A stretch of DNA of 64,000 nucleotides from Phaeodactylum tricornutum CCAP 1055/1 (taxonomy: Eukaryota > Bacillariophyta > Bacillariophyceae > Surirellales > Neidiaceae), in assembly GCF_000150955.2 (NCBI RefSeq), contig NC_011671.1:558001-622000 (forward strand). The letters run 5' to 3'. The position numbers and the translations under genes are program-made. Shown one piece after another: positions 52,036 through 62,079 of this stretch. The notes beneath the pieces were generated by a model, which saw nothing but the letters and a program-made list of their open reading frames with translations, did not search any database and was not told the origin of the DNA. The number at the start of each line of letters is the position of its first letter. Position 1 is the first letter of the stretch.

Positions 52036-52445
52036 AATGTGACGTTTTCAGTATCCACGAAAATGCTGGGAAGGCGCTGTGGGAGAAAGTGATGCAGGAA
52101 TGGCATCATTTCTACCGAACGAAATCACCAAACCATGTAAAATGATGTGTTGGGTTTTTTCCCCCAGGGACACTTTGGAAGAAAAACGTTTGACAGCAAA
52201 AATTCACTGCTGGCACGAGAAGAAGCATTGTTCGGGCACAATTAGGAATATCTGGAGGTCCTTCCGTATGTAGAAGCTATGAAATATAGTTATTACGTTT
52301 ATCGGCTTCAATCCATTACCATGCCAACGTGAAAGGCGAATAGTTAGCAAAGCGTTATCATTGGTTTAAAACATCCCAAGAAGGTCCATTCCTGTTCCGA
52401 CGAGAATCCTGACTGTGAAAGGTCGTCTCCCCAAATGGTTCGACC
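52036..52445. promoter_or_regulatory. Divergent promoter region, AMP deaminase / methyltransferase
   Basis: About 410 bp between two divergent starts. It includes CTGACTGTGAAA near 52410, a minus-strand relative of the ATTCACAGTCAA word. Confidence 0.35.
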
Positions 52446-53774
52446 ATGACACAAAGACAGCGCACCGATCGCCTGCTTTCTTCAGCGATGACTTCCCACC
52501 ACATCAACAGCAACTTCTCGCTGGCTATCTTGGCCAGTGTGGGCGCTGGTGCAGCGCTCACCATTGCCGGCCAATACTGGCTTGCTCGTCGAAAACCGGA
52601 TGGCGAGACGGATCCTTCCATTGGGCACAGCCTTGTCTGGTCCAGCATCGGCGGGGCTATGAACGCGGCCATGATGTATACTGGCGATCGTCTGAAACTT
52701 TACGAAACTCTTCGAGAAATGTGTGCAAAGCCTGCCTCTTCGGTGACGGCTATTGAGTTGGCCGAAGCCACGGTATGTTTACCAAAGCAACTCACAGTCA
52801 ATATTGTCAGCAAAGAGAGCTTACACTAATACTTCACTTCGCAGGGGCTAAATCAACGATGGTTGCGAGAGTGGCTAGCGCAACAAGCGGCGATGGGTGT
52901 CCTCAAGCTTTTATCTGGAACGGAAAACGACGATGCGGCACTTAGATACCGATTACCGAAAGCAACGGCTGAAGTTCTGGCCGACCCGGATTCTAGAGAA
53001 TACGACATTGCCATGATTCAAGCCGTACCGTCCCTTGTAAATCGCGCCAAAACGATGTTACCGGAAGCCTTCGCAACAGGAATGGGACGGCCTTATGACG
53101 AAGCAGACGTGGCCGAAGCCATTGACCGGAATCATCGGAAGCACGTTCGCGACGTGTTCATCCCGCTCGTCCTAAGGCCCGCTCTCGGGGGAAGTATAGC
53201 GCAGCATTTGGAGGATGGCTGCGATGTGGCGGATCTGGGATGCGGTGCAGGAGTCATGCTCATTTTACTAGCCAAATCATTTCCTAAATCGAGCTTTCAC
53301 GGGTTTGAAGTCTCTCAAGTAGCCTTGGAAAAGGCCGCTTTTCACGTTGCGGCGGCTCGCGTGTCTAATGTCTTTCTGCATAACGCCACCGAGCCTGGCG
53401 AATCTTTGCGCGATCAACCAAGTCAATTTGATCTTGTAGTGGTCTTTGATGTTCTGCACGACTCTCCCTTTCCTGATGATTTGATCCAGCAAGTCAAAAC
53501 TGCTTTGAAGCCCTCTGGTGCCTGGTTGCTGGCGGACATACCGAGCGCTCCCACGACACGAGAAAATCTCGTACAAATGCCCACCGCGTCAACGTATTTT
53601 GCCTTTTCCACCTGCCTTTGTATGAGCTGCTCATTATCCGAGGAAGGCGGCGCTGGTCTGGGTACTTTAGGATTTTCCGTCCCTGTAGCTGAGAAAATGC
53701 TCCGAGAAGGCGGTTTTAAATTCGTCAAGGTCTTGCTAGAGAAAGACAATGCACGGTGGTTCCTTGTGCATTGA
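52446..53774 (+). CDS. Membrane-anchored SAM methyltransferase with Rv2258c-like winged helix (two exons)
   Basis: Exons 52446-52772 and 52845-53774, with an intron of 72 bp (GTATGT..TCGCAG). The product is 418 residues. A hydrophobic segment lies near 26-42 (LAILASVGAGAALTIAG). A winged-helix segment around 95-165 (AIELAEAT/GLNQRWLREWLAQQAAMGVL) spans the splice site and matches the N-terminal module of bacterial Rv2258c-type methyltransferases. The class I Rossmann domain has SAM motif I VADLGCGAGVM (about 235), acidic FHGFEVS, and DLVVVFDVLHD. The substrate is unknown. The domain order suggests bacterial ancestry with an added anchor (inference). Confidence 0.85.
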
Positions 53775-54011
53775 GTGACCCAGTATATGTGCTTCAATAC
53801 AGTGAACAAGACGTAGCAGTACAGCGGTAACACCGGGGGTACATAACGTATCGCTGAAGAAGGCGTTCATGGATGTGGCGTGGACGAAGGACTAATGAAG
53901 AATTGCGCCTTCATATCCAACGAATAACGGAAAGACTATATCTAATTTTACAGTTTTCGGTTGGTCCCTACCTTGCTGTGTCACAGGTATCCAACAGCGG
54001 TTGGAGTTTAA

Positions 54012-54365
54012 TCATCCGAACCCTTTCAGCGCCTCTATTGTGATCGCCTTGATGGAAGGATTTTCTATTTTTTTCTTCTCCTCCACTGAAACGACGCGTT
54101 CGCGATCCGCCATTTTCGTATTGGGACCACCTGGATATCCCGCATGATGCATGAGATACAAGCGCATCGAAATGGTAGCTACCGTCGAGCCGATGACGCC
54201 TACTCCTAGCAAGAGACGTTTTGCCTGAGAGGTTTTGACGTCACGGTATAATGTAACGCAAATATGCGCCACGGGTGCAGCGAGGATGGGGCCAAGATAG
54301 ACCCACTGCCGTTCCCTCACTCGAGCCATGACAATTTCCTGGTCATGACTTTTGCCCGTTGACAT
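54012..54365 (-). CDS. Small two-pass membrane protein
   Basis: The first true ATG is 54365 (MSTGKSHDQE), giving 117 residues. Two hydrophobic segments are seen, WVYLGPILAAPVAHICVTLY and KRLLLGVGVIGSTVATISMRL, followed by a GYPGGP motif and a charged tail. No family is recognised. A TGACGTCA at 54237 lies within the coding sequence, so it is probably chance. The frame is open a little further upstream without an ATG, so a 5' exon is possible. Confidence 0.5.
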   Translation of the reverse strand: MSTGKSHDQEIVMARVRERQWVYLGPILAAPVAHICVTLYRDVKTSQAKRLLLGVGVIGSTVATISMRLYLMHHAGYPGGPNTKMADRERVVSVEEKKKIENPSIKAITIEALKGFG

Positions 54366-54663
54366 TGCTGCAAATACTGTTGAAAGCGCAGAGACGCTAA
54401 AAGTTGATTCATTTGTTTGCACTACAGCTCAATGGCGTGATATGAGCGTGGGATAGGCAAATGATGCTATTCGGTCCTATCTAATGGAAAATGAAATTTT
54501 AAATAGCCTGTTTTCGGACAAACTTCCGTCTCATTGCTTCTCTGATCTGACAGTGACTACTGCCGTCCAACGGAACTAACCTATCATAAAGACTACGGAG
54601 TAACCCACATTGTGAGCAGCCCGGGTAGAAACTCTAAAAGTAGTTTTCCTATTCATTGAGACT

Positions 54664-55413
54664 TTATACGTTACTAGCCTTTTCGATCATAGAGAGAATA
54701 ACTTGCTTCGATGCCGCTGTGGGATCCTTAATATTTTGCTTCAGTAAATCCAGCAAGACCCGATGACTTAGCTCTTCTTCCGAAAATTGAGCAGTCGATG
54801 TTTCGTCGTTCTGAAAGACTTGCTTTTGGGACGCAAGGACGCAGGCATCTACCTTCTGACGAAACTCTGCCGGATACTTGGTTGCTAGTTCACGGGCTTC
54901 CGCGTTTGCCTTCGCGTCTTCGAACGACTTGGCGTAAAAAATCTTTTTCAAAAACGTCAACACCGTAACAAGATAATGGCGTGAAGGATCCCATCTGGGA
55001 TACGCTGACTTGATATCTAGTTCTCCGCTTTCGTAGTGTACGTGAGGATTGTACACGCTGGAGGAAAAGGCGATACGAGGATGTTGATTGTTATCGTTGT
55101 ATTCAGGGGATAGCGTAAGCTCGAACTTAAAAATACCATTAGTGAAGGGCCCGCGTCGCACGAAAATAATACCGTAGAAGTGTCGCAGATCGTGGAGAGC
55201 GGGAATGAGATAGACCCCTCCTGGTGCGTGGGATTTCAAATGCTTGTACTCAATTGTCACTTTGTAATCTCGCAGTGCCTGTTCGCGCTCTTCCTGAAAA
55301 GAATGTTTGGAATGGAAAGTGTAAGATGAATACGGTGCGATGGTCGCTTCTTCCAGTGTCGCTCGTTTCGGCGCCAAACAATCAGAGAGCCAACGGTAGA
55401 TCACGGGGTCCAT
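54664..55413 (-). CDS. AKTIP/FTS-like ubiquitin-conjugating-enzyme variant (UEV)
   Basis: The start taken is ATG 55413 (MDPVIYRWL), giving 249 residues. The UBC fold spans about residues 40-190: YLIPALHDLRHFYGIIFVR, GIFKFELTLSPEYND, PRIAFSSSVYNPHVHYESGELD, then a long helix WDPSRHYLVTVLTFLKKIFY. The position of the catalytic Cys (after the HPxxx strand) holds Gly-Glu-Leu-Asp, so it is an inactive UEV. The motif SGELDIKSAYPRW is typical of AKTIP/Fused toes homologues, which in animals form the FHF complex with Hook proteins and FHIP to link vesicles to dynein. A longer N-terminus via a very short intron is possible (see findings). Confidence 0.78.
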   Translation of the reverse strand: MDPVIYRWLSDCLAPKRATLEEATIAPYSSYTFHSKHSFQEEREQALRDYKVTIEYKHLKSHAPGGVYLIPALHDLRHFYGIIFVRRGPFTNGIFKFELTLSPEYNDNNQHPRIAFSSSVYNPHVHYESGELDIKSAYPRWDPSRHYLVTVLTFLKKIFYAKSFEDAKANAEARELATKYPAEFRQKVDACVLASQKQVFQNDETSTAQFSEEELSHRVLLDLLKQNIKDPTAASKQVILSMIEKASNV

Positions 55414-56094
55414 GGTGCATTGTGTTGTGATATCTTTCTGAAAAAAACACAATCCAACCTACCTCAGATGAAACCGGTGAGACGGGTGATTTGGGAGTTG
55501 TTTCGCTGGACGTTTGCATAGCGAGTAGAAGGTGGACAAAGGACGCAAAAGAAGCAAAGTGACTCCGACCGTCTGGTGAATCTAGCCTTCAGTGTTGGCA
55601 ACGTCCCAAGTGATTTCCGTGGGTTCACCCAGAGCGGAGTGAAAATGCCCGTTTTGGAACGCGCGGCTTTTCCGGCGAAGCGATTTTTGGCCAAAGACGC
55701 TGTGAGAACCAACCCGGATATTAACGAAATATTTGCGGTCGGGCAGGGGGAGGAACAACAAATAATTCCCAACGTATGGTATGACCAGTTGTGGGACGTT
55801 CTCTGGCAGACTTCGACAAGGACTTTGGGAGCTTACTCTTTTGACTTGATTCTTGGTCTTCAAGTAGATCTCTCAGGCTCGAAGGAGTACGATAGAGCCA
55901 TAGGCTTCGTTTACTTATTTGACTGATTGTCGAGCCCTGTTTTGCTACAATTACCGTATCGAGGAAAGGGTTGACGTATTTAGCTATCTTGGTCCCATAG
56001 TCCACGTCATATTGACAAACTCATTTCAGCCCTCTAAATTTCATTTCGTTCGTTTCTCTGCTGAAAGAGATTTTTAAGCAACGTATTTGCGAAG
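55414..56094. promoter_or_regulatory. Divergent promoter region, AKTIP-like / uncharacterised gene
   Basis: About 680 bp. It contains a possible 5' exon of the AKTIP-like gene (55463-55519). ORFs on both strands at 55576-55926 have no recognised features. Confidence 0.4.
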
Positions 56095-57792
56095 ATGCCG
56101 CCGTCCGAAGTATCAGCCGAACAGCGTAATGGAGAAATATGGTCCACTCGAGTCCAGAAAGAGCTTCTTGCTTTGACGACTGATAACGCTAATGCTGAAG
56201 CTACTGAAGAAGTACGGGTCATGCTACCGTCCTTTTGTAAAACGATCTCGCACGCGTTGGATCTTGCAGACGGAATCTGTTTTGTCTCTTTCCAGATAGA
56301 CATCGCGAAAGGTGACAGCGTGGCGTCCATCTCCGTCAAAATGGACGTATCGTTGCCAAGAACGTCTCACGGTAAACCGGATGCCTCTAAACCTACATAT
56401 CCTTTCGTCGCCCCCTTGGCAACACTCCAATCCGGTCAGGCATCATTTCCGAAAGGATCTACTTTAAAAATTGGCAGCCACATTCCTATGGACCTCGATT
56501 GGACTCCAAGTCTCCATCTAACGGATGCCGTTTTGAACGTTGCCCTAAAGATAAAGGAGAGCATTTTGCAAGACGAGCCTTTCCATGTCGCTCTCGATCC
56601 TCCCACATCCGCTGGGCCCGATGTCACTAGTAGTGCGAGACGACTCGCGGCTGGCTTTTCAAAAGCATTTTCGCCACAAACACGGAAATCTTCCAGAAAG
56701 GTGAAATCAAAAGAGAAGCGAACTGCGGCTAAGAAAGACAAGATTCCGGGTGAAGTACGGATGGGTGATGAAATTAACCTGCTTGAGGAACCATGGGTAG
56801 ACGCACACGGAATCTACTCCTGCAAGGCAATTCGACGTCCTTCATTTTTGGAAGATGCCATGGCAGTTGCGCTGGAGAAAGAGGAACAAGAAGCATTTAA
56901 ATCCCCTACTTCTATGTTTCGGTCGTTTACTCAGTCTGCGCGCAGCGTCCTGGAGGAATCCTTCCTCATGATTACAAATACACACATTATTGAAGTCAAG
57001 GCGAGTCGGATTAATATCTCTACCGGTAAAATCACGCTAGCAATCCCTATTGAACTCATGGCAAAACTCAAGTTCCGACGTCAAGAGTCGGTGAGCCTTT
57101 TCTTCAAACCCGCACCTGATGATCCTCTGATTTATATGTGTCCCGATTCTGGTGATGTAGTCCACCAGATCCAATCAGTTCTTAAGCGACACGGAGTCAA
57201 GGGCAAGCACACGAATGCTGCGGCGCACCGAGCAATCAATGAGGCTCTTTCGTTGGTGCAGGACATTCAAACCAAGGAACTTGCGCTGAAGCACGATCCT
57301 ACAGTTGACCGTGTGAACGATATAATGGACTTGTACCGGCAAGCGGCAGAGCGATTCGAAGTGGCGGGTGATATTCGGCACGAAGAAGTAGTGACGCACA
57401 TGCGCAAGTTCTTGGCCCTGCCACTGACGATCAGTATTTTAGATGGTAGTTTCCAACGATTAGATACCGGCACTCCAAAATCACCAGTCGGGAAGATACC
57501 AGAGGGCGAAGTCCTGGAACGAACACCGGCGCAATTGGATGATGACGATTTGGATGTACCAGGCTCAACTGAAAAGGAAAAACAGAGCGACAAGGCTTTT
57601 GAAGAGAACATCGATAATCTATTGAAGGAAGCTCAAGCTGACGTGGAAAATTTCAGGACAGGCATCGAGAGTAGCAATATTGACGATGCTTTATCTGAGG
57701 TCGACGAATCCGGTCTTTCCGATGTAGCGGCTGATCTGGATGCGATGATGAAAGAGGCCGATAAGGAACTGACCGCTTTAATGAATACATAA
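56095..57792 (+). CDS. Uncharacterised protein with PH/GRAM-like middle domain
   Basis: Single exon, 565 residues from ATG 56095. No known family is recognised. The N-terminal 200 residues alternate strands and helices. A basic tract (RKSSRKVKSKEKRTAAKKDK, about 202-221) follows. Residues about 285-370 (ESFLMITNTHIIEVKAS, ITLAIPIELMAKLKFRRQESVSLFF) look like a PH- or GRAM-type beta barrel with the typical strand and closing helix VVHQIQSVLKRHG. The C-terminal 150 residues are acidic and coiled-coil-like. A membrane-lipid or vesicle-associated role is possible but unsupported. Confidence 0.6.
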   Translation: MPPSEVSAEQRNGEIWSTRVQKELLALTTDNANAEATEEVRVMLPSFCKTISHALDLADGICFVSFQIDIAKGDSVASISVKMDVSLPRTSHGKPDASKPTYPFVAPLATLQSGQASFPKGSTLKIGSHIPMDLDWTPSLHLTDAVLNVALKIKESILQDEPFHVALDPPTSAGPDVTSSARRLAAGFSKAFSPQTRKSSRKVKSKEKRTAAKKDKIPGEVRMGDEINLLEEPWVDAHGIYSCKAIRRPSFLEDAMAVALEKEEQEAFKSPTSMFRSFTQSARSVLEESFLMITNTHIIEVKASRINISTGKITLAIPIELMAKLKFRRQESVSLFFKPAPDDPLIYMCPDSGDVVHQIQSVLKRHGVKGKHTNAAAHRAINEALSLVQDIQTKELALKHDPTVDRVNDIMDLYRQAAERFEVAGDIRHEEVVTHMRKFLALPLTISILDGSFQRLDTGTPKSPVGKIPEGEVLERTPAQLDDDDLDVPGSTEKEKQSDKAFEENIDNLLKEAQADVENFRTGIESSNIDDALSEVDESGLSDVAADLDAMMKEADKELTALMNT

Positions 57793-58802
57793 ACCAGCGC
57801 AAGCGATTTTTCATATAGTCAATAAGCTTTTCCAATCGCAGCTACATCCGAATGAATATGTAAGTACGAATGCTGATGTATGAATAGAATGATTCGATTC
57901 GGGGAAAAGTAACACGCTGACAAAAACGGATAGGTTCCCTGCACTGCTGATTCGCGTCGGACCGACGCTGCTTTTCCCACCAACGCTTGGCCTCCGACAG
58001 CGCCTCCGCCTAGGGAGAACATCCATTCTTAGAAAGGGCTCTAACGGCGAAAGCGGGTAAGCTATCTCTTTCGGCCTTTTGAGCAATTCATATCTCTTCA
58101 GCAATTCGCTTTGTCGATTTTTGGTAGCAGCTCTCATTGACCAGCAACCAGGATGAGTTTTGACTCTAGCGAGCTATTGCTCTCACAATGCGTTCTTTGC
58201 TACAGAGGATTTGACAAACTCAATGGAATATGGCAATCGTGCGGATTTTCTTTGCCATGACATTTCCATATATAAGCAGAATAAGCTATGCTTAAAGCGT
58301 CTTTTCTGATTTATTCGAAGTTCCAAATCAGCTTTGTCGGTATTTGTGAAAGCGCTCACTTTCAGTCGTTCAAAATGGGGTTTGCGCGTCGTGTTGCTGT
58401 CAAACATAGCTGTGCAATCCGATTTCCTGGAAATTTTCATTTTTCGAATGTCTATGTATTCCGCACCGGAATAAATATTTCCATGTCATTGGACAAGTCA
58501 TTTCATAGTTGCGGCGAAATACCATGAGCAGTCCGCGACTGAACATCAACAGCCCTTGGATAGAAGCTACACGAGGTCTATCAAAAACTTCGCAAGATCC
58601 TCAAAAAGCGTCCTGATCCAAGTGGGAGCAGCTAACGCCGCCTCTCGTACGAAAGTCACCACTCGGTGTAAGCTGCTCCTCCTCGCTACTGGCAAAGCAA
58701 GGAGTGCTTGATCTTTGGGGGCCTCATTTTCTTTACGCAGCGATGAAAAAATCATCAGCCAGCAAAAATTTCCCGAACTGTTCGTAACTACGCAGAAAAG
58801 GG
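57793..58802. other. Gene-free interval
   Basis: About 1 kb between the uncharacterised gene and the histidine phosphatase, both on the plus strand. Short ORFs are without character on either strand. It presumably holds the phosphatase promoter. No RNA gene or repeat is seen. Confidence 0.45.
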
Positions 58803-59762
58803 ATGCCCGCCACAGAGTGTTGCAAGCCCATCTCCGTTTTTCTCGTCCGCCATGGTGAGCGGGCTGACGAGCTTTTGAAATTGAAAGGCATTCAGGTACC
58901 CCGGGAAGATAAACTCGACCCATTTTTGTCTTCCCGTGGATATGAACAGGCACGAGACTCGCTTTCTATATTGATAGAATGTATGAACAAAGAAGGAACA
59001 GCTAGGAAGATTGGTGTATTTTGCTCACCGATGAGGCGTACTTGTGGATCGGCGCTGATGCTTTCGGCTACCGATATTACGAGCTATCCAGCACTCGAAT
59101 GGGGATTTCGGGGATCGGTCGACGACAACACTATACCAGTCATCGTTCTGAATGGCCTAAGTACATGCGCGACGCAAGTGAAGAAGCAAGGACCGATCAA
59201 TAAGCTTGTGCAGGAAGGAAAAATACCGTGTGCCGACTGTCCCGCTAATGACGGTTCGTTGCAAGGACCTATGGTAATGGCCGCCAGATCAATGCTGAGG
59301 CATCAGCCGGTATACGACTGCTCATATTTGCCTTATGGATGGGTACAGTTTTGTTCCATCGAAGCCAAGACAGGCATTGTTGCTCCCATGGCCCCAAGAA
59401 TGTCGACCGCAAAAATAGATGCCACGATGATTCCGGTAGTGAACGCCACCGCTGAAAACTTAAGACTTCAAGATCTACCAACTGAACAGGATTCCTGGAG
59501 GGACTCTTTAAATTTAGGGATTCAATGGGCAGACGTTGAAGGATGCAATACTGTGATTTTCTTGGCTCATCGAGAGGCGATATTGGGACTTCTTGATATT
59601 TGTGGACAGAGCATGGAGTCATCTCTTGTTTCCACACCGCATTGCTGCATTGGAAGCTTTGTTGCCATTTCAACTGGGGAGGGAAAAGTCCGGTGGCAGG
59701 CGCATTCGGTAGTTGATTACAATTCGTTTGACGTTGGAATGATCCCTGGCGCCGTTGAATAA
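58803..59762 (+). CDS. Histidine phosphatase superfamily (phosphoglycerate-mutase-like) protein
   Basis: Single exon, 319 residues from ATG 58803. The catalytic RHG motif is at residues 15-17 (FLVRHGERAD), and the conserved Arg lies in SPMRRTCGSA. The second catalytic His is in FLAHREAILGL (about 258). The layout resembles UBASH3/STS-type and fungal relatives, rather than true phosphoglycerate mutase. The long insert between the motifs contains CADCPANDG. No targeting signal is evident. The substrate is unknown (phosphoprotein or small phosphate ester). Confidence 0.8.
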   Translation: MPATECCKPISVFLVRHGERADELLKLKGIQVPREDKLDPFLSSRGYEQARDSLSILIECMNKEGTARKIGVFCSPMRRTCGSALMLSATDITSYPALEWGFRGSVDDNTIPVIVLNGLSTCATQVKKQGPINKLVQEGKIPCADCPANDGSLQGPMVMAARSMLRHQPVYDCSYLPYGWVQFCSIEAKTGIVAPMAPRMSTAKIDATMIPVVNATAENLRLQDLPTEQDSWRDSLNLGIQWADVEGCNTVIFLAHREAILGLLDICGQSMESSLVSTPHCCIGSFVAISTGEGKVRWQAHSVVDYNSFDVGMIPGAVE

Positions 59763-59948
59763 CATTTTGGATAGAATAGAATTGGATGTCGGGAAGTGAT
59801 TCTGTAAAGTGCATGATCTATTTTACGAGCGCTTCAAACTTAGACCACGATGTAATTTATATAGATGAGTTTGAATAACAGGCTTCCTGGAGAGTCCATG
59901 TTCGCCAGGGATGCATTAACTGTAAACACTCTAAGCAGAGAGCCGACA

Positions 59949-61597
59949 CTAATCAGAATCTCCGCTTTTAGATTTCTTTTTCTTTTTCTTCTTTTCCGAT
60001 GAAGCTGCTTCCTTTTTCGCCTTTTTCGCTGACCGTTTGAGTTCTTCATCAACTTCAATAGCATCACTGGACTTCCGGCTTTTCTTTTCTTTCTTCGCTT
60101 TTTTCTTCTTGTCCTTCTTCGAGATATCCTCCATCTCAACATTGTCGTCTTCTTCTCCCTTGGCGGCTCTGAGCTCCCGGCTCACTTCCTCCATAACATC
60201 CAAATTGCGTCTTGGTGCTTGGCCCGTCTCGTAGAACTTCAGCCGCTCCTCGACTTGGTCTCGAAGCTTTTCTCCATATAAGCGACTAGGCTCGTCCGAG
60301 AAAGAATCGATCCGTGTAGCGATCGAACATTTATTAGCCAAATAGCGAGATATGCGGCCCTTGTTTTTTGCGTCGGCGCGTCCTATGAAAGTAGAATGAT
60401 AAATTAAGCCGTACTTGGGTGTATTACCCTTGGTTTTGAGGGCCCGGAAGAGAGCCTTCTCAGCTCCGAGAATCTGCACTGTACTCGCAGGAGCCTTGGC
60501 GAGGTTTGTCAGCGAACCAGCCTGTGTGGTAGAAATCAAACAATTGAGCACATGATCGGTAAAAAAGAGACCAAAAATATAATTCAGAATGGACAAACCT
60601 TGCTGATAAGTCTAGCTGCAACAGTGTCTCCAATTAGTGCCGACAAATTCGGCGCGACAATGGACATCTTTTCCGTTAGGTACATGCCCAATTGTTTCCG
60701 GAATTCCGCTAACTTTACCATGCGAGTCGTAAAGTTAACAATGTTGATCATATCGACCGGACTACAGTCCATTCCCATACTCGTACGCGCGGAAGCGATG
60801 ACCTGTTTGGCAAGGTCCTCATCCCCAACAATTTCTATTAGACCTTCCAGCTTTCCATTGCTTTCTGCGGAACTTTCTCCGGAATCAGAAGCGCTGTTTG
60901 TAAAAAGGGAGTTCTTGTCTTGAATGAACGCTGCTGCTCTGGCAAACATAATGTTATCCTTCACAATGTCTTTCAGCTCTGGAAAATGCCAGGAATACCA
61001 TTCACGAATGCGCATCGCAAAGGTGTTGACATCCTTATCCAGCTGATCCAACAAAGCGATCGACTGAATGATCATATTATCGGAACGAGCTGGATTAAAC
61101 TTGATCTTGCTACGCGAATAGGAATGGCCAAGCCCCAACTGGGCTTTTTCAGCTGCGCCGCCTTCGAGACCTTTGACAAAAGTATCCAAATGCGCTCGAC
61201 AGCCTCTGGCAATTTCTCGAATCGTATCATCAGAACGGCATGAAACACCAAGACCCTCAGAAATAGCCGTGGCCAAGGCCGGATCCATGACTCCAAGTGC
61301 GTATGAAGCCGTCTTGCTGGATTTTTTGACCTTAGGGAGGTTCATCTCTAAAAAATTGTGAAGTGTTCCTGTCATGGCGTGTTCCGAAACAGCATTTGCG
61401 TTCTCCAAGGCTTCGGCGGCGCTTTCAAATGGACTGAACGCCTTAAGTTTCACTGCGCGGCTAAAGCGTTGCAAATCGGTGACGGTGTCCATAGAGTCTT
61501 CCAACAAGCCGCCAATCTCTTCAAATGCGACTACCTCGAACAAAGCATATCCTGCTGCACTTTCCAACAGAGTAAAAAGAGATTTTGCGTCCGCCAT
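59949..61597 (-). CDS. NOP56: Nucleolar box C/D snoRNP protein NOP56 (two exons)
   Basis: Exon 1 is 61597-60599 and exon 2 is 60521-59949, with an intron 60522-60598 (GTTTGT..CACAG, 77 bp, phase 0). The product is 523 residues. The N-terminal NOP5NT domain ([14 protein letters not shown]), the coiled-coil, and the NOSIC/Nop domain are clear: [53 protein letters not shown]. Splicing restores [29 protein letters not shown] and [18 protein letters not shown]. The C-terminus is a Lys-rich nucleolar tail. Length and NTD favour NOP56 over NOP58. It scaffolds 2'-O-methylation of rRNA with fibrillarin. Confidence 0.96.
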
Positions 61598-62079
61598 ATT
61601 TCAGCGTTTCTTCGCACCACTATTTTCGGCAACTCCAAATACAATGTAACAGTTTCGACGTTGCTCCTCTGGTTTAATCGCTGTCAATGTGGATGCTCGT
61701 CGCTTCCTCGGATCGTTTGGAGCACAGTCGCAAGAAGCCGCAAAATGATTAGAGCCATTATATTCGATGGTGCTCATGCCCGTAAGGCAATTCTCATATT
61801 GACATTCCTGATTCCAATCACTCGTCTGTCACCTCTCCCCCAATAATACCATGGTTTTGCTGCAGCTTTTACAGTTACAAAAACGTTATACTCTTTATCG
61901 GCGTTGGGTGCGCTTGCTCTTGAAAACGGATGGTTTCTTCACCTTTCATAGTCATACAGAGCCGTATTCTATGACTGTATCGAATATATGACTTTTGATG
62001 GACTTGACGTCCCTCCCTGCTACCATGAATACAATGAGATCTACGTATTGTTGAAATGATTGAAAGGAACTAGAGCACC
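61598..62079. promoter_or_regulatory. Divergent promoter region, NOP56 / prolyl hydroxylase
   Basis: About 480 bp between two divergent starts. Nothing specific is recognised. Confidence 0.4.

Noticed and set aside
54237-54244. TGACGTCA palindrome
   Set aside because: It lies inside the coding sequence of the small two-pass membrane protein, so it is not taken as a promoter element.
55576-55926. Overlapping ORFs on both strands, one ending in QVDLSGSKEYDRAIGFVYLFD-like sequence
   Set aside because: No ATG at a sensible place for the full ORF, no known features, and it lies in a divergent promoter. A 93-codon gene from 55645 remains possible but is unsupported.
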